Below, in pieces: positions 56,446 to 64,000 of a stretch of 64,000 nucleotides of DNA. Source of the DNA: Prorocentrum cordatum (lineage: Eukaryota > Sar > Dinophyceae > Prorocentrales > Prorocentraceae); contig CAUYUJ010001403.1 in the NCBI GenBank assembly GCA_963575745.1, forward strand, positions 292,501 through 356,500, read 5' to 3'. Numbering within the stretch: position 1 is the stretch's first letter; each line of letters starts with the position of its first letter. Below the pieces are notes generated by a model. The model saw nothing but the letters and a program-made list of their open reading frames with translations, was not told the origin of the DNA and did no database searches. The position numbers and the translations under genes are program-made.

Positions 56446-57079
56446 TATTGGAGGAGGAGGGAGGAGCAGGGAGAATCAACAGAAATCGCGCCGGAGGGTG
56501 TTCTTTTATCTCGGATCCTGGAGCCAGTGGTTTGGGGCCCTTGGACCAGCACGCATCGATCTGGGCTAAGAATTGGAAAGACTCCAGAGTGGGTCTGGGG
56601 AAAGATTTCGTGTCTTCGCCATTATTGGGCCTACAGCGGGCTTCGCAGAATCGCGAATTTAAAGCGGCACAATATCCATCCGTGAAGACAGTGGTAATGA
56701 ATATGTACAGCAAAAGAGAGCGGCGCTAATGCGAGAGCTGCGTCTTGAGAACCACCGGCCCTTCGTGCGCGTAGCCGCGTTCGAAAGCGTCACGCGAAAT
56801 CTCGGGCGACACTCCCTCGATGTGATTTGTTGAATGCCACTGCTTTTCCAGGCTTCAGCCTATCGTGGGCCGGTTGCGGGACACGCGGCTGTCAAAATCT
56901 TCTCGGGATGAGGAGTTGTTTGCGGAGAGGGGTCGAGAGAGGTCCAGTGCAGCGTTTCCATGTAGAAGAATCCGCTGCGGTCTGGGGGAGGATGACGGCC
57001 AAAGCGAAGGAAGATCGAGCGTCCAGGTGCTTTGAGGCTCTGGGCCTCCTTGGGGCCTCCAGGGGCTCCCTGAGGAGGA

Positions 57080-57170
57080 TACTTGGAGAGGGGGGTGACG
57101 GGAGGAGGGAGCAGGAGGATCAGACGAGGGGGAGTAGAGGAGGAGGAGGAGGAGGAGGAGGAAGATAAAT
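57080..57170. repeat. GGA microsatellite
   Basis: AGGAGGAGGAGGAGGAGGAGG run at 57138-57163. Confidence 0.9.
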
Positions 57171-57739
57171 CAGTAGTACGAGTGGAAAGCGCGAAGAGGG
57201 GAAGCCAGGAGGTGGGGAGGAGGGAGGTGGATTGGCATCGGAGATCGGGCGTGTGCACGCGCAGTGGCCACCATCCGAGACGTCGAGTTCTGTTTCGGCA
57301 TGTGCCGCGCGCGACGTGCTCGGCGGCGGGGCGAGGGCGCACGGAAGGGCGAAGGGCGGTGAAAACCACACGCGAGAGGCTGGCGCAGAGGTCGGGCAAG
57401 GCGTGCTCGTCGTGGCGTGCCCTCCTGGCAGCTGCGGGCTGCCCCGTGGACGTCCCGCGGCCAGGCCCAGATGGGACAGATGCGCCAGGCGCCTCCCGCG
57501 AGAGCCGGAGGCCGTGAGAAGCAAACAGAAACAAATTTCGCGCAGGCGGGGTTATCGCCCAGGGGGCTTCTTCGGGGGAAGATCTGCAGTCGATCGCCCA
57601 GGGGGGGTTCCACGGCCGCCCCTGCGCGCCGCGGCGCTTCCGCGGGTGGCCTGGAGTTGCCCCGTGGCTGCCGAAGGGTCGTCCTGGGGCTGTTCTGGTC
57701 TGCGGCGCCGCTCGCCACGAGCACTCACGCGGGCGGGGC

Positions 57740-58357
57740 TCAGGTGTGGCGTGGTCTTTGCTGCCGCGCGCTTCCCCTCCAATCTTGCCCACCATGCTGC
57801 TGATACTGCTTCGGCTGGCACTGCTGTTGAATGTTGGGCCGCTGTGCCATAGCACCCGTCCTGCTTACCACTGCCTGCTGTGGCGCTGAGGCGGCAAGTA
57901 CTGAAATACACCTGCCGCCGCACCCTTTGCTCCGACGCGCGGCCTTGCGTCTTGGGGAGGGCGCCCCAGACACCGGGGCAGACTGCACCTCGGGCGCGGT
58001 GGGCTTGCCGTGGGTTTGCCGTGGTGCTGGCGTCGTCTCCCTGGGCGCGGGACGCTGGGCTTGCCTCGGGTTTGCCGTGGTGTCGGCGCTGTCCGCCGGG
58101 ACGCGTCGAGAACCAACGGCGCGGCGACATCTGGCGTGTGTGATTGCTCCAGCTCCACTGCACCAGGGCCGCCCGCCCCGCGGCACGGTGCGATGCACCC
58201 CTTTGCCGGCCGCCGCGGTGCTCCTCGCGCGGGGCCTGGCCAGGAGCGCGCAGCAGGCCCCCTGGTTGCCAGGGTTGCCTGGAGGGGGGCCAGGGAAACA
58301 GTACGCCAGAACTCGCGTTTGCCGACGCTCTTTGACGCTCGCGTCCTGGGTTTTCAC
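57740..58357 (-). CDS. Gln/Pro-rich open frame, uncertain
   Basis: A 205-codon minus frame contains repeated PRQAQRPAPRETTPAP-like segments and a Gln-rich end (MAQRPNIQQQCQPKQYQQHG). The codon pattern differs from the triplet tracts nearby, but the repeats (GGGTTTGCCGTGGTG on +) may be minisatellite rather than gene. No domain is recognised. Confidence 0.2.
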   Translation of the reverse strand: MKTQDASVKERRQTRVLAYCFPGPPPGNPGNQGACCALLARPRARSTAAAGKGVHRTVPRGGRPWCSGAGAITHARCRRAVGSRRVPADSADTTANPRQAQRPAPRETTPAPRQTHGKPTAPEVQSAPVSGAPSPRRKAARRSKGCGGRCISVLAASAPQQAVVSRTGAMAQRPNIQQQCQPKQYQQHGGQDWRGSARQQRPRHT

Positions 58358-59029
58358 GGTCCAGTTTTCGTGTGTTGTGTGCAGCGGGAGTTCGCGTCAA
58401 ATTTCGGATTGGGCCTCGTCATTTTCATGATGGCCCCGTCAGGCCAGCCCGAGTCCTCCACACCTGAGTCTCACGTCTTCCGGACTGGTGGTGGCACCAG
58501 GCCCCTGACAGTCCCAGATCTCCGACGACGTAGTTTCTCCAGCTGGCGGTGTTCCCGTGATTTCGGTCTTTGGGGCCAGTTCTCGGGCTCTGCGGCCATT
58601 GGAAACGCATCCTGAACAAAAGAAAGTATGCCCATGGGGAGGGGTCAGGACCTCTGGGCCTTGGATGGCACAAAAGTGAACTCGGCGGATGCCCGGCGGC
58701 GGGCCCAGGCCCCTGGCGTGCAACCCGTCTCATCATCTCGCGGGGCAGGCCGTCGTTGGTGCAGCCTTCGGCGCCTTCTCCTCGGCTGGCACTGGCACGT
58801 AGCCTGCTGTGTGCCGCGGGCGTGGGCTTGGTGCCGCTGGCATGGCCCACGCCGCGCCCTGGCAGAAGGCGTGAGGCATATGTTTTGGTACTGGATCCCT
58901 GCCAGGGCGGTTTTGGACGGGCATGTATATGGTCCGTTGGTTACTGCTCGCCGTCGAGGCCGCATGCGTCGTTGGTCGCGCGGCCGGCTGCGTCATGGAC
59001 TTCTTTCTTCTCGGCGACGAGCCCGAGCG

Positions 59030-59215
59030 GAAGTGAGAAGGGGTGGGCCTTCTCAGAAGGCTCGGAAGGCCCCCAGCTTTCTGGGAGGTTTTCTAAGCAT
59101 TCCCTAGAGAGACAGAAAATTGTTCAGAAGGCCGGAGGGCTTCTGAGAAGCCCCGCCGCCTTCTGAGAAGGCCGCCTCCTTGTCATGCCCCCCCTTGCTC
59201 GCCGCCGTTGATTGG
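59030..59215. repeat. CCTTCTCAGAAGG palindromic element, copy 2
   Basis: GGCCTTCTCAGAAGGCTCGG (59047), GGTTTTCTAAGC, CTTCTGAGAAGCCC, CCTTCTGAGAAGG and CCCCCCTTGCTCGCCGCCG. Confidence 0.65.
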
Positions 59216-59913
59216 CTGACTTCGGTGTTGGCGCAGTCAGCCGTGGCGGGTAGATCGTGGCTGTAGGCGGGAGTCCTGCGCGAGAGGCTGCCCTTCCAGG
59301 CCGCCGTGCCAGCCGCTGTGTCCGCTGAGGTGGACCTGCTGGGCTGGTCGGTTAGTCTCTCGGAGTCCACCTTCGCCGAGTTGCTTGCTGGTCCCGCCCC
59401 TCCTGCCGTTCCTCGCCGCTGGCCTCTCGGAGCCCGCCCTCACCGAGGGCACTCGCTGCTCGCGCCCATCCTGGCGTTCCCCGGCGCCGCAGCCTCGCGG
59501 AGCCCGCCCCTGTTGCAACCCTCCCCCGGGCGAACCGCGAGGGCATCCCAGAGCTCCGAAACGTTCCAGGACCGAGAGCCTCGCCCGAGCGCTCCCGTTC
59601 GAGTCACCCACAGTCCCTCCCGAGCGCTGCCGGCCGACTCCCGAAGACGCCCTCGAGACCCTTCACCGGGCGACCGAGGCACTCGCTGCTCACGCCCATC
59701 CCGGTCCTGGAGACTGAGCGGGCCCGGCTCCGCATCGTGCGCTCCGTGGGGATGCGGGGGGGGGCCCCCCCGCAGCCGCAGGCACGGCGACGGAGGCCGC
59801 CGGGAGCCTCCCGATCTCGTCGGGGGCAGGCGGGCTGGCCAGTTGCGCTCCCGCGCCCGGCAGGGCGGCGCCAGAGCCTGGTGTCTCTCGGCCGAAAATC
59901 ACCACCCGCCAAA

Positions 59914-60048
59914 CCACCCCAACCCAACCCGAAGGCCTCAATTTGCCCTCCATTTCCAGCTGTGGTGGGGTCGGGGAACATAAGAAAATCACACATGAAG
60001 CCCGTACCCCCCCTCCCCAACGCGAAATTCGGATCTTCGGGTTGGGGC
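59914..60048. mobile_element. MITE-like element, copy 2 (right TIR shortened)
   Basis: Left TIR 59914-59934 is identical to that of copy 1. The interior shares TTTGCCCTCCATTTCCAG and GGGGTCGGGGAACAT. The right end (60035-60048) has lost one GTTGGG unit. The flanks TCACCACCCRCCAA (left) and a GATAGGTAACTGG-like string (right) resemble those of copy 1, so the true element may extend outside the TIRs. Confidence 0.58.
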
Positions 60049-60104
60049 CTGATAGGTAACTGGTCAGAAAAGCGGCGGCGTGCCTGGCGGGAGGAGTGAG
60101 TGGA

Positions 60105-60345
60105 GTGGGAGGGGGGGGGGGGGTTCTCAGAGGGCTCAGATGTCCCCCAGCCTTGGAGAAGCTTCCTGAGCCGTCCGACGCAGAAAACTCCCCAGAAGGC
60201 CAGAGGGCTCCTGAGAAGCACCCACACGGGCGGTGAAGGAAGGGCCCTGAAGGGGCCCTTCTCTTCACCCCCCCCATGCAGGTCCCCCCCCATGACCACC
60301 CGCCCGCTCCTTCTCGCTTCCCCCCCTTGACCCGCCGCCGAAACA
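60105..60345. repeat. CCTTCTCAGAAGG palindromic element, copy 3 (diverged)
   Basis: TTCTCAGAGGGCTCAGA, AGAAAACTCCCCAGAAGGCC, GGGCTCCTGAGAAGC, GGCCCTTCTCTTCACCCCCC (60257). A partial fourth copy is at 62985-63070 (GGCCCTTTTCTTCACCCCCG). Confidence 0.58.
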
Positions 60346-60579
60346 AGCAGGCTGAGCGGCTGCCCCGAGGCCGCGGCGAGGAGGCCGCGAGAGTGGCCGT
60401 GCCCCTGTGGCGGTGGCCGCGCCCGCGACCGCGCCCCTGCGGCAGTGGCCCCGGGGCCGTGCCGCAGCGACGGACGCCCGAGCAGGCCTCCATTCAGAGG
60501 AGGATTCGGCACCCATACCTCTGCCCTTTCCTCGCTTTCCTTTTTTGGGGGGCTTCCTGGGAGGACCTCGTTGCCACCG

Positions 60580-60655
60580 CTGGATTCGCATCGAAATCCT
60601 GGTCGGAACGCACCCTGGGAGAGGTCCGGGGAATAGCGGCATCGGTACCGTTGAT
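60580..60655 (+). repeat. Dispersed repeat G, copy 3
   Basis: GGATTCGCATC, GCACCCTGGGAGAGGTCCGG (60610) and AGCGGCATCGGTACCG; it continues directly into composite module M. Confidence 0.58.
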
Positions 60656-61200
60656 TGCGAAGGCCTTACGGCCGGTGCCGCCGACCCTGAATGGCGACGA
60701 CGACGACGACGACGACGACGAGCGCTCTTGGGGGCCTCGTGGGGGTAGTTTGTGGGCCTCTTGGGAAGCTCTTAGGGGCCGCTTGGAAGCCTCGTGGGGG
60801 CCTCTTGGGGCTTCCTGGGGGTCTCTTGGAGGGGGCCTGGGACGTCTTGGAGGCTTCTTGGACGGTCTTGGGGCTATCTTGGGCGTTTTCGGCCGATCTT
60901 TGGGCGACTCGGGGCCCTCTTGGGCCGTCTCGGGGGCCAGGGCCATGTTTGGAGTGTTTTCGAGTTTCTAGGCCGCCCGAGGAAAAACGAATCTGCCCCC
61001 CACCCCCCCCCACCCCCCCGGGACCCCCCCCTCCACCCCCCCGGGACCCCCCCCCCCCTGGGGAAGGGATCGAAGGGAAGGGGCTTCCCCTCGATTACGA
61101 CACTGCTTGATTTTTCTCTCGCTCACGAGCTTGAGAAGGAAGCTGCAGGGAAAGGGGACGACGGAGGCGACGACCGACGGAGACGACGACTCCAACAGCC
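60655..61200 (+). repeat. Composite module M, copy 2
   Basis: AAGGCCTTACGGCCGGTGCC (60660), GAC run (60698-60722), CTTGGGGGCC array, CCCCCCGGGACCCC block (60985-61055), GGGATCGAAGGGAAG (61065), GACGACGACTCC (61180). Confidence 0.75.
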
Positions 61201-61479
61201 AAGCCCCTCGCACACGCCGACAGGGTCGGCGGATTTCCACATCCATAGGTCGTCGGCGGCACGCCGGCGTGTTCCTCGGTGTTCGGTGCGGTTGTGACCT
61301 CGGCGCCTCTCGTGGTATAGCCGCCCCCCAGAGGCCCCCGGATCAGGTTCAGCATCTCTGGTGAGAGGGCTCTGGCGAGAGAGTTGCACCGTGCCGCGCA
61401 GTGATCACGTTGACGCTCGGGCGCCGAAGTCCCTTTGCTGTGTTCGCCGAGTCACGATTGTTTTGCTTACCAAGCCCGC

Positions 61480-62050
61480 GGTCACCACCATCACCACAAC
61501 TCATTCGCATACTCATCATCACCATCATACATCGCTCATCGTCGCCATCCATCACCCCAACCATCCGCATCGGCATCGTCGGCATCACTATTGAATGGTG
61601 TTCGTCCATCTCGCCACCGTGCTTGGGTTGTGGGTGCTGGGCCCACTGGGAAAATGGGTAGCAGTTCTGCTGGCTCCAAAGATGTGACCCTCTTCGGGGG
61701 CAGTCTCCAGGGGCCCACTTCGGGATCTCTTTGGGGCCTCTTTGGGACTTCTGTTGGTGTTCCTGTGGGCTTGCTGGAGGAGTTTGTAATCTTCGCGGTG
61801 AGGGGCCGTCTGGTGGCGATCTTGGGGGCCTCTCAGGCCGTTTTGGAAAGCCTGAAGGCCGAATAGCCAATACCAACGGCGTCTCTTGGTAGCCGCTATT
61901 TCGTCTTAAGTTTCGACGCTGCACATACGTATGATGATGATGTTGCCATGGCTACTGTTGATAATGATGCTCATCGTCATCAGCATCATCATCACCATCA
62001 GCAACCTCAGCATCATCAGCATCAGCATCAGCATCACTGTCATCCCCACC
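61480..62050. repeat. CATCAT/CATCAC low-complexity patches
   Basis: ACTCATCATCACCATCATAC (61511) and CATCATCAGCATCAGCATCA (62010), either side of the short CTTGG block. Confidence 0.8.
61680..61870 (+). repeat. CTTGG-type array, short block with start module
   Basis: Preceded by CATCTCGCCACCGTGCTTGG (61607) and ending in GGAAAGCCTGAAGGCCGAAT (61845). Only weakly repetitive. Confidence 0.6.
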
Positions 62051-62980
62051 ATCGGCCATCTCCGTAAACCGTCGTCGTCATAGTCGTTGCCATAGCGCAG
62101 TGTGACACACTGCTTAGGAGGGTCAGTCACAGGTGCGAGTCAACGTATGAGAGCCCCACCTTCTCTACGCGACGCCTAGAGTTCAGTGTTATTTGGATAC
62201 TGTAGCTTGCATTGTTGTGAGATCAGCGCCAGCTTTGCAAGTTCTGTAGAGGGTGGGGAGGTGGAGAAGGGTCAAGAACGTTGCGCGCGTTAGAGCTGCG
62301 AGACACGTGATCCAAAGAACTTGGACAATTCCTGCACGGTGTGCACAGCGTTACGCCCCCTCTTCACTTGATTGTTTCTCCTCGTCTTTTTCATTATCCC
62401 TTTCATCCTGGCTGTCATCCTGTTGCGAATCTTTCTTCCTTACCCCGATAAACCGAACAGTTGGTACCCGATCAGCATGGGCTTGTGAGTGGTATGGTGG
62501 ACTGTGATGACGTCGAAAGTGTTTACATCAGCTGAAGTCTGACCGTAGCGTTACCGTAAGCAGCATTAGTCGCAATGACTGATCGAGGCCGTTCGGTATG
62601 GTATCTCCGGCATACCTCTCGACATAGTCAATGAGGTGGGAGGTTCTGTCGCTCTCGCCCACGGGTTGTAAGCCAAATGTCGAACGAATGTTTGGCTAAA
62701 CGTCATTGCTCTCGGAATGCCAGTTACGTTTTGATGAAAAGAACTTTATAAACGGACGCGAGCCAGTGTAGGAAAAGGGACGCTTGGCAGTGTTAGGAGC
62801 CGCTGCTCGAGTTGAGCGAATGTGTCGGCGAGACGGGTCAGGTCTTGCAGAATGGGGCGGTCTAACGCATGCGGCTTCATGTAGCACCGTTCCACTCTGG
62901 AGCATTGGCGTCCCTGACAAGTGGCGGGTTCCGGAAACCTGAACCCAGAAGTCTTGCCATCCATTTCGGGCGGATGTTAA
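62050..62980. other. No gene or repeat supported
   Basis: Moderate-GC, apparently unique sequence with short frames only. Confidence 0.4.
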
Positions 62981-63244
62981 TGCTAAAGGGCCCTTGTAGG
63001 GACGGGGCCCTTTTCTTCACCCCCGATTCAGATCGCCCCCCAGTACCGCCCGCCGGATATCCGTTTCCAGGGCGCTCCGGAACGCTAGCAGAGCTTCTCC
63101 AGAGGGCTCTGAGACGGCCGCGGTGCCCGATGCATCCTCCGGAGCCGCCTGATCCCAGAGATTCTCTCGATTTATCCTCGCCCGAGTTTGTCCTCGTCCT
63201 GGCCTCGTCTTGCACATCTCTGGGGCGCTTGTGTGCTTACGCTG

Positions 63245-63535
63245 CGTGAGCATTTCTCGATCGGCGTCGGCAGCGCCTGATTGTGGCAATACGGTGGGGC
63301 CGTTCGTTAAGTAATGTGGCCAGGAGGCTTCAGACCCTGGAGGATTCCTTATATGATGAGGGCTGCGGTGATATCCATGGCCAGGCCTTGATTGGTGTGC
63401 CACCGGCTTCCAGACTCTGGACTCATTATCTAAAGGTGCCCCATCCCATGCCCTCACCGTATAGAGCTTGATTTGCCTATAATGCGCGAGTGTTTTGCGA
63501 TCAGCGCCCGCAGCGCGTGATTAAGACAATGGGAG
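63245..63535. repeat. Imperfect direct repeat about 242 bp apart
   Basis: CGATCGGCGTCGGCAGCGCC (63258) and CGATCAGCGCCCGCAGCGCG (63498), each followed by TGATT and a GACAAT/GGCAAT string. Confidence 0.45.
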
Positions 63536-64000
63536 CAGCGACGGCAACATACCGTAGCACCACAGGTGGGAGTCCCAACGCCACCAGCGCTAGCAGGAAA
63601 TAGCGGTGCATCTTCACCGACAGCCGCACTGGTGTACGATAGTGCCAAGACATCAGCACCAAAAGGCATGTCAAGCAGCGATGGCCAATCCACAACCTAC
63701 GACGGTTCGGGGGAATTGCGACGAGCAGACCAGCCGAGTTTCCTTCCCGTCGTGCCTCCCGTTATACGCTCACTCTTCCCCTCCCTGCCCGCACTTATCC
63801 TCGCCGTCGTCCATCCAGTCGTCTCGCACTCCTACTACTCCTTTTTGGGGTCCCCGACGCCAGGGCGCTATACAGACCAGGACGTTGCCAGAGCCAGCGG
63901 GAGAACGAAGCTCAGGCTCGGGGACAGAGTCGGTCCACGGCTGCAGTCGTCTCGGGCGTCCAGATCCTCCTCGTTGGAAGTCTCCGCGTACGGGGCCCTT
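63521..64000 (+). CDS. Open frame running off the right edge, possible exon
   Basis: Seen: after the stop TGA at 63518-63520 one + frame stays open for 160 codons to the window end. The first ATG is 63668 (MSSSDGQSTTYDGSGELRRA). Composition is Ser/Pro-rich with a short hydrophobic patch (LFPSLPALILAVV) and a charged end; it is not a triplet repeat, unlike most long frames here. No family is recognised. Without the sequence beyond 64000 it could be a gene, an exon or chance. Confidence 0.33.

Noticed and set aside
1-64000. CRISPR array or bacterial operon structures
   Set aside because: The direct repeats have no constant-length unique spacers, no cas-like genes are present, and the gene structure is eukaryotic.

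Overview
The window looks like nuclear DNA of a dinoflagellate, most probably a large repeat-dominated genome of the Prorocentrum/Polarella kind. The basis is a GC-rich sequence almost wholly made of degenerate tandem and modular repeats, decayed non-LTR reverse transcriptase fragments of a dinoflagellate-like type, and one spliced gene with a likely non-canonical GA-AG intron bounded by direct repeats. No operons, bacterial promoters, tRNA, rRNA or CRISPR arrays were seen. The taxon is an inference; species is not claimed.

Gene content is very low. The best gene is a multi-exon seven-hydrophobic-segment membrane protein on the + strand (19319-21277). An interrupted, unrecognised coding region lies on the - strand at 41429-43338. 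An open frame runs off the right edge at 63521-64000. Two weak exon candidates lie near 50.2 kb (+) and 57.7-58.4 kb (-). Four non-LTR (LINE-type) reverse transcriptase relics are visible: 26717-27118 (-), 44345-44908 (-), 45645-47060 (+) and 52348-53200 (+). All are frameshifted or truncated.

Layout. 0-3 kb: GGA tract, GGGACACC and GATCTCACTATC arrays, GATAA/GGATT array. 3-5.5 kb: CTTGGGGGCC-type array. 5.5-9.6 kb: GGA tracts and a TIR element. 9.7-13 kb: a dispersed repeat, 17-19 bp arrays and a large inverted duplication with a decamer minisatellite in one arm. 13-18.7 kb: GGA tracts, a 90 bp coding-like tandem repeat, a cruciform element, and a 115 bp satellite between ACATAT-rich flanks. 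19.3-21.3 kb: the gene. 21.9-25.8 kb: arrays, including a 33 bp / 132 bp higher-order repeat. 26-30 kb: palindromic repeats and an RT relic. 30.9-32.3 kb: 160 bp satellite. 32.3-40.6 kb: composite CTTGGGGGCC arrays in both orientations. 41.4-47.3 kb: coding remnant, second copy of the dispersed repeat, RT relics. 47.6-64 kb: composite modules, GGA tracts, palindromic CCTTCTCAGAAGG elements, a third clear RT relic at 52.3-53.2 kb and the edge ORF.

Most long open frames elsewhere are by-products of triplet repeats or of the CTTGGGGGCC arrays (LGGLLGRLGG on +, PRGLQDGPRG on -) and are not called as genes. Repeat boundaries are by eye and good to about 10-30 bases.
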